Shown: positions 45,647 through 56,208, numbered from the stretch's first letter. The stretch is 64,000 nucleotides of DNA from Ooceraea biroi (GCF_003672135.1 NC_039518.1:4778144-4842143), one strand, 5' to 3'. Numbers and translations: made by a program. The notes: a model not told the origin generated them from the sequence alone.

Positions 45647-47163
45647 CAGGGTGTCCCATGGAAAGTTGCTGCAACTAATCAGCTGTCATTTTTAAACGTA
45701 TGCAGTTATTGAAAAAATAAAAATTGCGTTGGAAAGAGGAAAGTCTGCAGTTTTTAATGGGTATCAATAAAATTTAGCAAAATGTTTGTATATCAGTTTA
45801 TTTCATTAATGAAAAATATGCTAATAATCAAGTAAGCTAATGATAAATATTTTCAAAGTGTGCATCATATGAACTTGTACAAAATCAATTCTTTTACGAA
45901 AACTTGTGAAAACTTTTTCTAACATGTCGTCTTTAATGTTGCTGACGACCTTTTTAATAGCTACTACTAAATCTGACACTGTTTCTGGATTTCCGGCATA
46001 ACAATGGTCCTTAATGTATCCCCAAAGAAAGAAGTCACATGGATTTAAATTCGGCGAGTACGGTGGCCATTCTAGCCCCCCTGGGCAAATTTGGGGTATC
46101 CCAGACTGATGACTCGATTGCCATAAACTTTATGGATTGTTTCGAAGACCTCCTGGGTTCGATGTGGTGTCGCTCCATCCTGCATGAAATGAAATCCTCT
46201 GACCAGGCCTCTTTTTTTGCATGAGGGAAGAATTGTGTTTCGAGAATCTGCTTGTAACTTTCACCAGTGACTGTTGATTCGAAGACTTGCAGATAAATTC
46301 CTTTTACCGAGATCGCAGCCCATGCTGTTATTTTTTGTCGATGTAAAGGTTTAGCCAGGGAAACGTTGGGATTTTCCGACCCCCAAAATCTATAATTTTG
46401 TTTATTAATATAACCATTTAGCCAGAAATGTGCTTCGTCCGTGTAAATTATCAATTTTGCATCAAGTCTCCATCTTCAAACATTCCATTTATCGTCTTGC
46501 AGAATTCCACACGTTTCGTCATAGCGCGTTTGGTTAGCAATTGATGGGATGTTACTTTTTATAGGGATGCATTTTCAGGAAATGTTTTAAAATCCTGTGT
46601 AACGTTGTTTTGGATATTTCAAGAGCTTGGGCAGCTTTCCAAATGGAAGAATTTGGATTCTCTTCAAAATACTTCTTAATATCTTCAATGTTTTCTTCTG
46701 TAGCTACAGACACAGAAGGACCTGGCAGATCATGTCTACGGTCTTGGATAGTTCCATACTGCATAAAATTATCGATAATTCTGATTAAAATAACACAAAG
46801 CATTATTTTAATGCAGATTTATTGCCAAAAAATGGAGTGACGTAACGCATACGTTGAAAGAAATAATAAATTCTAACCTTTTCAGCGTGTTTTCGCTCTT
46901 AACTTTATGTGTTCCGTATTTAGTACAAAACCCCCTGTAAGCATTGCTATAAACTTTTCCTCTGGAAAAGAAGCACTCGACAAGATAAATCTTTTCTTCC
47001 GTCGTCAGATTACTCATTTTGACGCGCACGGACTTGCATCTACCACAACCAGAATAAAACTGCGTACACTCAGATGAACGACCGTTAACCGTAAGACCCT
47101 TTCTGAAGTCATGGAGGGGAGAACCAATCGTTTACTTTCACCAACTTCCCATGGGACACCCTG
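45647..47163 (-). mobile_element. Mariner/Tc1-superfamily element, TA target duplication
   Basis: The terminal inverted repeats are CAGGGTGTCCCATGGAAAGT (45647 on) and, inverted, CAGGGTGTCCCATGGGAAGT (ending 47163). They are flanked by TA at 45645-45646 and 47164-47165. Its transposase is degenerate and in several frames on the minus strand. It sits inside the R2 ORF just after the CCHC knuckle. Deleting it with one TA restores the R2 frame across the site. Confidence 0.95.
45830..47029 (-). pseudogene. Mariner-type transposase, inactive
   Basis: The N-terminal part (47029-46808) starts MRVKMSNLTTEEKIYLVECF. The helix-turn-helix part (46803-46552) has SSIWKAAQALEISKTTLHRI. The catalytic part (46454-46035) has IIYTDEAHFWLNGYINKQNY with the first Asp, QDGATPHRTQEV (another frame) with the second, and PYSPNLNPCDFFLWGYI. 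The third catalytic Asp position (SPDL in active mariners) reads Asn here. With at least three frame changes, this copy cannot make transposase. Confidence 0.8.
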
Positions 47164-47682
47164 TATATGTGCACTGCCCCAGAATGTGCGCTAGTGTCTC
47201 CGGTTGCGCCTTACACTTCCTGCATTTAACGTCCGCCACCAGGCCGGCTCTATGGAGTGTTGTTCGATTTGCGGTAGTGTTGTTGCACATTTTCAGAGCC
47301 GTTATGAATCTGCATGGCTGTAGGAGCTGTGGATTGTACAGCCATGCATTTCCAAACTTATCGCCAGTGTGGGACTTCACTGACTTTCCTTGCGACACCA
47401 GAGCCGACCATCATGCGAGCTCTTTCTCTCTTTGGCCCTCGCCTTGTGTTGTCGAATGTCCTGCTTTGTCACTGGCCAGTTAATTCGGGCAGACTTCGCC
47501 AGACTCTTGAGACGGTTCACCATGCCCGCGTCGTCTGCCAGAGCTCGCATCGTTGGATCTGGCGATCCGATAAATTGCAAGCCTGTTCTCAAGCTGGAGC
47601 ACACTACCAAAGCTTCCAGCTTGGGGAACCCTAGTTCCACATCTCTCTTACCGCAGTATATGAATCCGTCGGCCGTTGACTG
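47164..47682 (-). pseudogene. R2 linker and CCHC knuckle
   Basis: After the TAG at 47683 the same frame continues ADGFIYCGKRD and LGFPKLEALVVCSSLRTGLQ (47377-47640). A frame change and a TGA near 47425 (LA*WSALV, probably from CGA Arg) follow. The next frame (47138-47398) reads GKSVKSHTGDKFGNAW, FITALKMCNNTTANR and the knuckle CRKCKAQPETLAHILGQC. The mariner starts two codons later. Confidence 0.75.
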
Positions 47683-49521
47683 CTATAAGTGGTAAATATC
47701 TCTGATCACTACCCGTAGCTCCTGGTCAAGCTGCCTAAGTAAAGTGACTGACGGTAGCGCCAGCACCAACTGATACAGGTAGTGCGGGACTAGGTAAGTA
47801 GAGATCAGATTTACCTTTTGGTGTGGTTTCAGCGCCAGCTTTTTGACTCGCTGTAGCGCTGTGCAGAGATCAGGCTTGAGGCTCCTTATGTCTATTCCAG
47901 CCCAAGGAGATATTTTCACACCTAGGTATTTGATCGCAGTATCCGCATCCGCGTACGGAATACTCTCTCCACTATTTAGAATCAGACCGGGATCTGCCAC
48001 GTACCAGGAGTCTTTGGTGCCCACTATGCGGAAAGTAGCGCATTTGGCCGCTGAAATGCTCATACCTAGCCCCTTTAGGTACGTTTCCACAATTCCTAGC
48101 AGATTTTTAGCATGTGGTGCTGTGCGCGCCGTCACGATTATGTCGTCGGCAAGCGCTAGGACTGAGGTGTTGTGCTCACATCCGATGTTATACCCCGGCT
48201 GACTTTCCAGCGCTATCAACATTGGCTCCATCACCAAGTTGAATATTAATGGCGATAAGGGGTCTCCCTGCTTAACCTCGCGCTGGATTTTTATCGCTAC
48301 TTCCTCCTCGCCGTTCTTTATAACTGTGTGCACATCCCGGTAAGAGTCTACCACGAGCCGCACCACAAACTCGGGTAGCCCTTTTCTACGCAGTGCCTCT
48401 CCAATAATCTCATGCGGTACCGTGTCGAACGCTTTGGAGTCGTCCAATTGCACTGCGACCAGGCCTCCTGTTTCTTTCGAGTGCTGCAGCAACTCGCTCA
48501 AGATGAGCACGTTATTAAAGCAACCTGCTTCGGAGGTGAATCCTTTTTGGCGTGGATTCATTGTGACGCTTCGCCGTAGCTTCTGGTCAACGATCCTCCA
48601 GTACAATCGTGCCAGAAGGGAACCTATCGTGATCGGCCTATAGTTTCTTACTAGCGTCTGGTCCTGGCCGTCTTTCGGCAGAAGCGTCGTTCTGTTAACC
48701 CTCCAGGCTGATGGCTGATACCCACGGACCTCTATAATGTTGTACCACAGCCGGAAGATTTCTCTTGCGGTCCTACCGCTTATGTCCCGTTTGACTAGGC
48801 CGTCTGGGCCTGCCGTGATATTTGTTTTAGTGCGAGATATTCGTTTATCTAACTCGCCACTTATGATCGGAGTTAGGATTTCGTGCAAGTCTAACTCCGG
48901 TTCTCTTGTCTCGAATTTCGGGAGGTTAGTGTGAGCTTTGGTTTCCCACAGTGAGCTGTATAGGTTTTTGATATCGACTGTCTCCAATTTTGCCCTCTTC
49001 TGCGCAGTAAAGTCGATACTCTCCCTTGCATGCTTAGCCAGAAGGCCTGGATTTTCCCTATACAGCTCTTGAGTCCTGGCGTATTTATATTGTTGTATCC
49101 GGCCGTTCCGTCTTCCTCTCCTCTTGCCAGCTTTAGTTTTCTTCTTGGCCGCTACACTGCTCTCTGCGAAGTACTTAGCCACATGGTCGTCTACGTTCTG
49201 CATCTCCTCTTCGCTAGGCAGCTGCCGCTGCTGCTCGATTATATTCGCCAGGACTCCTCTAAGCAGCTGGACGCAAGCTGCTGCTTCGGCCGAGGTAGCA
49301 GCAGGGGCCTCGTCTCGCAACACTGTTCTCGCTACCTCTTCTCTCCATGCGGCCTCTTGGAGAGTTGCCGAAGCTTCTTCGCGCGTTTGTGCTTCGCGCT
49401 CGGCACGAGTTTCGTCGGCCGTTTGAGGCGGTGGATCCCCGGGAGTGACAGGCAGCTCGTCAATCTCCTCGGTCACATCATTTTCCTTCCTCTTCATCCG
49501 CTTCCGCTTCGTCTTCTTCAC
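47683..49521 (-). pseudogene. R2 reverse transcriptase
   Basis: This is a 612-codon open stretch. A charged region precedes KYARTQELYRENPGLLAKHA, and then the RT motifs follow in order: NYRPITIGSLLARLYWRIV, ARQKGFTSEAGC-like PRQKGFTSEAGCF, VAVQLDDSKAFDTVPHEIIG (motif A), REVKQGDPLSPLIFNLVMEP (motif B), SVLALADDIIVTART (motif C, ADD) and KYLGVKISPW (thumb). It ends at a TAG inside the normal protein (YHL*QSTADGF). The catalytic aspartates are kept. The Met at 49521 is only where this frame begins, because upstream coding is in a shifted frame. Confidence 0.85.
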
Positions 49522-50182
49522 TCTGATCGTCTTCTTCGCTTTGATCCGGGGTCTTGTATGGAGCTAGAGCTTCTTCCATTTTCCTCTTGTAGGCTGCCGT
49601 GCCTCGTTTATCCCGGATCTGCTTGGCTGTTTTACCAGGCAGGTGTTCCACCATCTTTGTCGCTATAAACTTTTTATTCCTTAATTCGATTTCCAATTCC
49701 AGCATTCGTCTTTCTTCTTGCTCTGAGAAAACCTTGCCCTGCCTGGCTTTCGGTTCTGTTCCTGCCAACCTGCTTGCCCTCGCTTCGTTTCGAGTGGCAG
49801 GATGCACGTGCCGCTCGTGCTGTGAGGGACCCGACTTCGTTTTGTACGCTTTGCCACATTCCCGGCATTTATGGTCTCCATCACTGCCTGCACGTTTAGG
49901 GCCTGGGCACTTCGGAATGTGGCAAAGCGCCGGGTGCTCTCTGTTAAATTGCTTTTCGCACCTAGCGCACTTAAATGTAACTTCTGCGTCTGGAAGGCGC
50001 TCAGTCACGTGCCGTATCTCATCCTTTAGGCTGAGCGCCATAAAGTTACCCTTATTCGTCCGGAGACACCTCTGACAACTCCTTACGAACGGCACTGTAA
50101 TTTCAAAACCGTCGCACAGTGGTCCGAAACGCAAAATTCGCGAAAAAAACATCTCTTCAATAAATACTGTAGTTATATTCAT
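49478..50182 (-). pseudogene. R2 N-terminal zinc fingers and Myb-like region
   Basis: It has a CCHC-like finger CARCEKQFNREHPALCHIPKC (C2 and H/C, about residues 72-92) and a CCHH finger CRECGKAYKTKSGPSQH (about 107-127). A Myb-like stretch ending HLPGKTAKQIRDKRGTAAYK (about 188-207) follows. These domains bind the 28S target in R2 proteins. The acidic tail SEEDEAEADEEEGK runs into a TGA. A 1-bp shift there leads into the RT frame at 49521, so the two are one broken ORF. Start codon choice is uncertain. Confidence 0.75.
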
Positions 50183-50200
50183 ATATTATCATTTATTACT

Positions 50201-50591
50201 ATAAAAGTAGAGATCTTGAAGTTATTTTGTTGAAAAATATCAACGTTTTCGAAAAATAATACTTTACTTTTATTGTAAATTATACATATAGAGATTATAC
50301 ATATAGAGAAGCATTACTAATACTATCATTATTACTATAATAATACTATCATATTACTATCATAATTACTAGAATACTTTTTTTATTATATTTTATATAT
50401 TATGTATTTTTTTATATTTTTGTATTTTAATAATTTTTGTTTTGTCTTTTTTTATTTTGTGTTTTATTTATTCTCAATTTTATTCGCAAGTTTTTATACT
50501 TTATACTTTTCTTATTGCACTATATCATTGCGTTAATAAGATAGGATTAATAAGATATTTGTATTAATTAGTAACAAGTATTTTTAAGTAC
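50201..50591. other. AT-rich spacer, no gene seen
   Basis: It consists of runs of T and TATTATA/ACTATCATA repeats, for example ACTATCAT..ATTACT at 50310-50370. It is probably the 3' flank of the Transib-like remnant. Confidence 0.5.
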
Positions 50592-51558
50592 TTAACAATC
50601 TTTGTCTGAACTTGTATCTGACTCAGATTTTTCTCCTGATTCATGTTCTGTAATTTCGCTTGTAGGTACATTAATTAATTGTAAAACTTCTGGATGTAAT
50701 ATACGTTTCTTATCCTTTTTTACATGATCAAATGAACTTAAATATGGATCAGAACTAAGTATTAATCTACGAAATAAATCTTCGTTTAGTTTTAGATAAG
50801 AACACTTTCTTGTATGATGTTCGTGGTAATACCTAATATGTTTATTTTTAGCTTCTTGAGCTTCCTCAGAGAGTTCTTCTATGGGAAGAATAAAATCTTT
50901 AATCACTGTGGATCCATGAATAAGGATTTTGTGCACCGTAACAGGCATGTAATACCAGTCATAAAGTGTGATATATTTTTTGGCGGTCTCTAAACAATAT
51001 TGCTGAAATTCTTCAAGTTTTATTTCGTAACCTGAATTTATAGCTTTTAAAATTGCAGCACATCTTTTAATAAGGTCTTGATCTATACCAGTAATTTCTG
51101 CAGATAATGACGGATTAGAAAAAAAATCTTCTTGCAGTATTACCATCATTACTTGTACCGTACCCGGGCTTAGGAACATCGACAATAAGTCCCATGTTTC
51201 GACGAAATTTTTCTTGTAGTAATTTCTTTCGACATTCGAAAATCGGTCTATTTTTTTCTTGTACCTTCCAGGTCTTAATCTCTAGCCTATACGAGATATG
51301 TAAGAAGCATTCAAAAAACCGAATATAAGCATGAAGAACTGACAAGCCATATTTACACATATCTAAATTGGCAGTTTTCTGTTGCACGTAATTTATATTA
51401 TTCATTTGTGATATTGTTGCACCACAAATATAACAACGCATTCCTGAAAGCACCTGACATATGGGAACATTGCAACAATAAACCTTTTTAAGTTGTTTTT
51501 TTAGTTCCCGGGGGTTCTCTAAACATTGTTGAAAGAGTAACGAAAAGCTTGATGCCAT
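50592..51558 (-). pseudogene. Transib/RAG1-like transposase, C-terminal part
   Basis: The upstream part (51558-51115) has RCYICGATISQMNNI (CxxC) and FECFLHISYRLEIKTW. The frame shifts within an A/T run near 51117-51125 (DGNTARRFF / FFSNPSLSAEITG). The second part (51185-50592) has YMPVTVHKILIHGSTVIKDF followed by IEELSEEAQEAKNKHIRYYH. That order (FARR-like, HKxLxHG, then SE..E..NK) parallels the end of RAG1/Transib cores, where the Glu before the NK pair completes the DDE triad. The N-terminal part and the two Asp lie beyond the gap or are lost. Identification is by motif memory only. Confidence 0.55.
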
Positions 51559-51593
51559 TCCTAATTCAGTCTACTAGTGAGTGGACCCAAAGG

Positions 51594-51693
51594 NNNNNNN
51601 NNNNNNNNNNNNNNNNNNNNNNNNNNNNNNNNNNNNNNNNNNNNNNNNNNNNNNNNNNNNNNNNNNNNNNNNNNNNNNNNNNNNNNNNNNNNN
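51594..51693. other. Assembly gap of exactly 100 N
   Basis: A round 100-N run marks an unsized scaffold join. Sequence on the two sides need not be adjacent in the genome. Confidence 1.
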
Positions 51694-52159
51694 TCTCGGT
51701 GAGATCCTTACTCCGCGAATACGCTATGTCGTGCTCGCGGCACGCTGCGTCCAACGGATTTATACCCGGATCACCTCTGGCTAACCGTTTCGCGAGTCGC
51801 GTACCGGCCCGCAAAACTGATAGCCGGGGATGTGCAGCTTGAAAGGAAGCGTGTTTATCGCGCGATTTAGCAGACTTCCACCTCTCACTGATTCGTTCGT
51901 CGCGAGCGCTGACATTCACGACAATCCCTATCAACGGTGCCGGACCGTCGATGTGCGTTCGTTGCCACGGTTGATTGTAATGTTCATAACAACGGCGGAA
52001 AGTCTGCACCTCTGAATCCGCCTTTATATGTTCCGGGAGCTTGTTCCACAGTGTTCGATATAGTTCCCAACACTTGCAGTAGAACCACTTTAGCACAAAT
52101 TGTAACTGCTCAGCGGTTAAATCAAGTATATCGAAAGGACTCATCAGCGTGACAAACAT
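51694..52159 (-). CDS. PLA2-like protein of a Maverick-type element (truncated by the gap)
   Basis: About 155 residues are visible. The N-terminal half is helical with LKWFYCKCWELYRTLW. The C-terminal half has RGDPGINPLDAACREHDIAY, the calcium-loop and His-Asp dyad pattern of viral-type phospholipase A2 domains. It is cut by the N run, so the C terminus is unknown. It is divergent from the ATPase 72 bp away, probably sharing a promoter region. In parvovirus-like capsids this domain breaches membranes; here the role is inferred. Start: MSPFD or the upstream Met. Confidence 0.6.
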
Positions 52160-52230
52160 TATGATACTGAGCGATCCGCGGTTTCACGCGCCTATAATAC
52201 GAGTGCGACTCCGCACCTAGCAGTGACAAA

Positions 52231-52680
52231 ATGAGATTCGTGCGGCAACCATTGACGATACGGGTTACAAACTGCGACGACAGATTAAGACAGATGGGGG
52301 ACAATGAGGCGATACGTAAACATGGCCCGATGCTGCCGATCACTATACGCGCGATCATCTGCGGTCCCTCGAATTGTGGTAAAACCAACGTTCTGATAAG
52401 CTTACTGGAAAGTCCGCACGGTGTACGTTTCGAGAACTTGTACGTGTACTCGAAGTCGTTGCAGCAGCCGAAATATCAGTACCTAGAAAATCTGTTGACA
52501 TCGATCGATGAAATCGGCTACTTTACATTCTCCAATAACAGTGACGTCATTACACCGTGCGAGGCACGTCCAAACTCGATCTTCGTCTTTGATGACGTGG
52601 CGTGTGATAAGCAAGATACGGTGAGAGAATACTTCTCGATGGGACGTCACTCGAACGTCAACTCCTTCTATCTCTGTTAG
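52231..52680 (+). pseudogene. Packaging-type ATPase, broken by TAG
   Basis: An N-terminal beta stretch leads to RAIICGPSNCGKTNVLISLL, a Walker A/P-loop (about residues 44-56). NSIFVFDDVACDKQD is the Walker B (about 118-125), and YFSMGRHSNVNSFYL resembles the sensor segment. This is the FtsK/HerA-like A32-type ATPase that packages DNA in Mavericks and related viruses. TAG at 52678-52680 interrupts the frame. The same frame stays open and protein-like to a TGA at 52849-52851, so the stop is a lesion, probably from a Gln codon. Confidence 0.75.
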
Positions 52681-52942
52681 ACGTACACAAGAATACCGAA
52701 ACATCTTATACGTGACAACGCGAACCTGCTGATCCTGTTCAAACAGGATGATACCAACTTGAAACACATGTACAATGATCACGTGAATACTGACATGCCG
52801 TACAGTGATTTTTGTTCATTGTGTCCCAGTTTGTTGGCAACGCGAGTATGAATTCTTAGTGATAGACAAGGACAGTGCCCTTACTAACGGGCGGTACAGA
52901 AGAGGATTTAACGAATTTGCGGTACCGCAGAGCGGTTAGTCG

Positions 52943-54103
52943 TTGTCGATATCCTGTCGGGGTGAAACGCGAACGATCGACAACATGGTTGGAAGCAATG
53001 ATATTCGCGAGCGTGAAAAGATCGTGAAGGAGATTGAGAAAACGAGCGAATCGATCCGCAAGAAACATCGTGCTCTGAAGACTGGTAAGATCGAGAATAA
53101 TATTGCGGTGAGGAGACACCTCGGACCTATTACCGAACCGCTGCAAAAGATCGTTGACAACTCGAGCACGCGCGCGGTGAAGGACGTGGTGGTTGAAGTA
53201 CCCCACACCCCGACGCGCGAGTAGAACGTAGAGCTTGAACTACCACTCATCCTGAAGCGTGAGAAGAAGAATGTGATAAGGAGTAGGGTAAAGAGGAAAC
53301 TAGTGAACGGCTCGTTGGATCGCGAATCACATAAATCAAAACAGCCTCGAACCGAATCGAGCGATGCACCGGATGCGCCAACGATAACCTCTACGCCGCG
53401 TACGACGATCCAACCGCCGATGAATCTTCCAACCGAGGACGAGAACGTTTTCGAAACCACGAACGAATCGTTCGCAACGTCCGTTCAACGAGATGTGCAA
53501 ACGCCAGAGGGTCAAGAAGCGTTGCGAACTCAATTGGGTCCACTGGGCCAAAAGTACATCGGGGCTGTCATACGCGGTGACAAAGACATAGATAACGTTT
53601 ACGGAGTTTATTTGAGCAACGATGGAATGAAGTTCGGTTGTAAGCCGTTCGACGTAGACCACGAAGATCACATAATTCTCGACAATGTTCGATACAAAGG
53701 TACACTAGGTCTTTACGAGCTGGTTTTCAAGAGAATTCCCGATGACATCGTGTACACGGTTGACGATTTGGAAAAGTACAGGAGCATGCTGCTGGTGACG
53801 AACGCGTATAGACGCGATCACAGCGTGCGAGGTCAGGTAAAGAGTAACAGGGGACACAAGTACAAATACATAATCGCACCGTTACTACCAACTGAACCTA
53901 AGACGAAATCCGGAAGAGGATTACCCCACGCTATGACACTGAACGACAATGCGATCGATTACGTGCACTGGGACGATCCCAATGAGCTGGTGGATCGCCT
54001 ACGAGTGCTCAACGCTTCGCGTCAGGCCGGAAACAACTCTCACGACAACGAGATGCTGTCGATCATCGAGGAACTTCGAGAAGCTGGCCTCATAATAAAT
54101 TGA
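52943..54103 (+). pseudogene. DUF8207-type Maverick protein, interrupted by TAG
   Basis: The frame runs through EREKIVKEIEKTSESIRKKH (coiled coil, basic) to a TAG at 53222-53224, then on in the same frame to TGA at 54101. The C-terminal half (from about 53530) has LGPLGQKYIGAV, YKGTLGLYELVFKRIPDD and DLEKYRSMLLVTNAYRRD. This arrangement is seen in many insect genomes next to Maverick-type genes (DUF8207). The likely start is the Met at 52985. The function is unknown, perhaps structural. The nonsense codon suggests a dead copy. Confidence 0.65.
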
Positions 54104-54114
54104 CTCGTGTATCG

Positions 54115-54440
54115 TCAGGATGAATCAATCCGTCGACGTCACACGTCTCGAACGTGTATCAAACGTGTATAAACGGCTCGGGAACGGCTTTCGAACGCTG
54201 GTGAACGGGTCAAGAACGTGGAACGAACGAGTCAAGAACATAGAACGAACGAGAACGCAAGTTTTAAGAACGTGGAACGAACGTGTATCGAACGTGTTTG
54301 AACGTGTATCGAACGTGTTTGAACAGATAGTTAACGGATTTCGAACGTGTATCGAACGTGTATAAACGGCTCAACAACGGCTAACGAACGTGTTTGAACA
54401 TGTATCGAACGTGGAACGAACTTCGCGAGGATGGACTTAT
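54115..54440. repeat. Degenerate minisatellite based on CGAACGTGTATCGAACGTGT
   Basis: Units of about 10-16 bp (GAACGTG, GAACGAACG, GTATCGAACGTGTTTGAAC) repeat over some 320 bp directly after the DUF8207-type gene. An 81-codon frame across it is a repeat artefact. Confidence 0.85.
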
Positions 54441-54466
54441 TATAAATTAAACGTACCATTGAGCAC

Positions 54467-55029
54467 GTGAGTCAATCGAGTGGTGTTACTTGTAACGCGA
54501 AGATGACGATCAACGAGTCTGAAACGTTATTACACACGAGTGATAACATTGCTATTAAATCTAATATGGAGAAGAGCATCGATACTTTAAGAGTTAAACA
54601 TGAAGAGCTCAAGAAGGAAATCATCGATATGCAGAAAAAATCGCCATGTTAGATTTCTACCGAGACAGTCTTGACCGGAAAATAGACAGAAGAGTCGCTG
54701 AATTTAATGAAAAAATAGATAAGTTGGATAAAAGATTCCCTACCGTTTACAGTACGCTTAAAAATCATGTAGCAAACATCAACTACGATACACGGGTAGG
54801 CTTCATTGCGGATTTGCAAAACGTTAACGCTCGTTTGGATGCATAACAAAAAGAATCTGACGATAAAACACGTGAGCAGGACAAGATTAATGCAGCTCAA
54901 AAAGCATTTAACGATACAATGCATGAGCAAAGAAAGGTCAATGTAGGAAACATAACTGCAATGGAGAAAAACGTTTACTCGGCATGGGATGCTATAATGG
55001 AGCTCCGATCGAAGCATCCGAAAAATTAA
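54467..55029 (+). pseudogene. Coiled-coil protein of the Maverick-like element, broken
   Basis: A first frame (54467-54652) ends just after MEKSIDTLRVKHEELKKEII. After a shift at an A run near 54640 a second frame reads FYRDSLDRKIDRRVAEFNEK and IDKLDKRFPTVYSTL to a TAA at 54844-54846. The same frame then continues with QKAFNDTMHEQRKV to TAA at 55027. Heptad spacing of Leu/Ile suggests a long coiled coil. I recognise no family. It lies between the DUF8207-type gene and the integrase. Confidence 0.45.
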
Positions 55030-55104
55030 ATATAAACGCAAAAGTGCATTGGAAAACAGCGTCATTGCGAGTTGATTGGTCGATAGCTCTTCACTCCCTA
55101 CGAT

Positions 55105-56058
55105 ATGATGGCATCGGTGAAATCTGTTGTCAAAAGTTTCGAAAAGCGTCGACTCGTCGAAGAACTGCATGCACCAGCGAGAAGGAATTTTCCGCGAAGA
55201 CGTATCATTGTGCGTGGATTTGATGATTTGTGGCAAGCTGACCTCGTTGAGATGCGTCCGTATTCTCATGTCAACAGAGGATACTATTATATACTTACTG
55301 TCATCGACGTGCTGAGCAAGTACTCATGGGCCGTGCCGCTCAAGAGCAAAGGTGCAAGCGAGGTAGCTGCTACGATTGCTAGAATAATTCGAGAGAGCAA
55401 GAGATGTCCTAAAAACTTGCAAACCAACCAGGGAAATGAATTTTACAATACTGACGTACAACGACTCATGCGGAAACATAACATCAATCACTACTCCACG
55501 TATTCGGTGTTGAAGGCTCCGGTCGTCGAGCAATTCAACCGAACGTTGAAGAATAATATGTGGAAGATGTTTACGCTCAACGGAAATTACAAGTGGGTCG
55601 ACGAGCTACCACGACTCGTCAAGGAGTATAACACCCGAAAACATCGAACGATCGGCATGCGACCCGCTGACGTTACCCCCGTGATCGCTGAGAGACTCAT
55701 GAGTACGGTGTACAGCGCGATAAAGATAGCGGGTCCAGCCAGGTTCAAAGTGGGCGACTCGGTACGCGTCAGCAAGTACAAGACGGTCTTTGAAAAGGGT
55801 TACACACCAAATTGGACCACCGAGGTGTTTAAGATCGTCAAAGTGCAACATACCAATCCCGCGACCTATATACTCGAGGATTATCGTGGAAAATCTATCT
55901 CTGGAGCGTTCTACGAGCACGAGTTGCATCGCGTGAGGTATCCGGACGTGTATCTTGTGGAGAAAGTATTACGCAGAAGAGGTGACGAGATCTACGTGAA
56001 GTGGCTGGGATTCGATGGATCGCACAATTCATGGATACACAAGGACAATGCTGTTTAA
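55105..56058 (+). CDS. Maverick-type integrase with C-terminal chromodomain, catalytic Asp lost
   Basis: This 317-codon open frame has a retroviral-type core. DLWQADLVEMRPYSH has the first Asp (about residue 51), and YYILTVIDVLSKYSWAVPL follows. LQTNQGNEFYN is where the second catalytic Asp normally stands but here reads Asn (about residue 111, G-to-A). VVEQFNRTLKNNMW supplies the Glu (about 147). An SH3-like part with RFKVGDSVRVSKYK and PNWTTEVFKIVKV follows. The end, YLVEKVLRRRGDEIYVKWLG, is a chromodomain. It would insert element DNA, but the Asn makes this copy probably inactive though open. Confidence 0.8.
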   Translation: MMASVKSVVKSFEKRRLVEELHAPARRNFPRRRIIVRGFDDLWQADLVEMRPYSHVNRGYYYILTVIDVLSKYSWAVPLKSKGASEVAATIARIIRESKRCPKNLQTNQGNEFYNTDVQRLMRKHNINHYSTYSVLKAPVVEQFNRTLKNNMWKMFTLNGNYKWVDELPRLVKEYNTRKHRTIGMRPADVTPVIAERLMSTVYSAIKIAGPARFKVGDSVRVSKYKTVFEKGYTPNWTTEVFKIVKVQHTNPATYILEDYRGKSISGAFYEHELHRVRYPDVYLVEKVLRRRGDEIYVKWLGFDGSHNSWIHKDNAV

Positions 56059-56208
56059 TACATTTATTTCTTCTTCACGAACATATGGATATATAACAAT
56101 ATGATGTATACAATATATGAAAATACAATGAAATACAATGAAATACAACTCTTTATTATTATCCTATGATACATATTTTATTATTATTATTATCCTATGA
56201 TGCATATT

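Larger units (their letters stand above)
45019..50200 (-). mobile_element. R2-clade non-LTR retrotransposon, interrupted by mariner
   Basis: The coding order on minus is zinc fingers and Myb-like region (50182-49478), reverse transcriptase (49521-47683), linker (47682-47399), CCHC knuckle (about 47200) and REL endonuclease (45645-45128). This single-ORF layout is the R2 type. Lesions are a frameshift near 49480, TAG at 47683, a frameshift plus TGA near 47425, a mariner at 45647-47163 and TGA at 45397. The 5' boundary near 50200 is set only by the change to AT-rich sequence. Confidence 0.8.
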
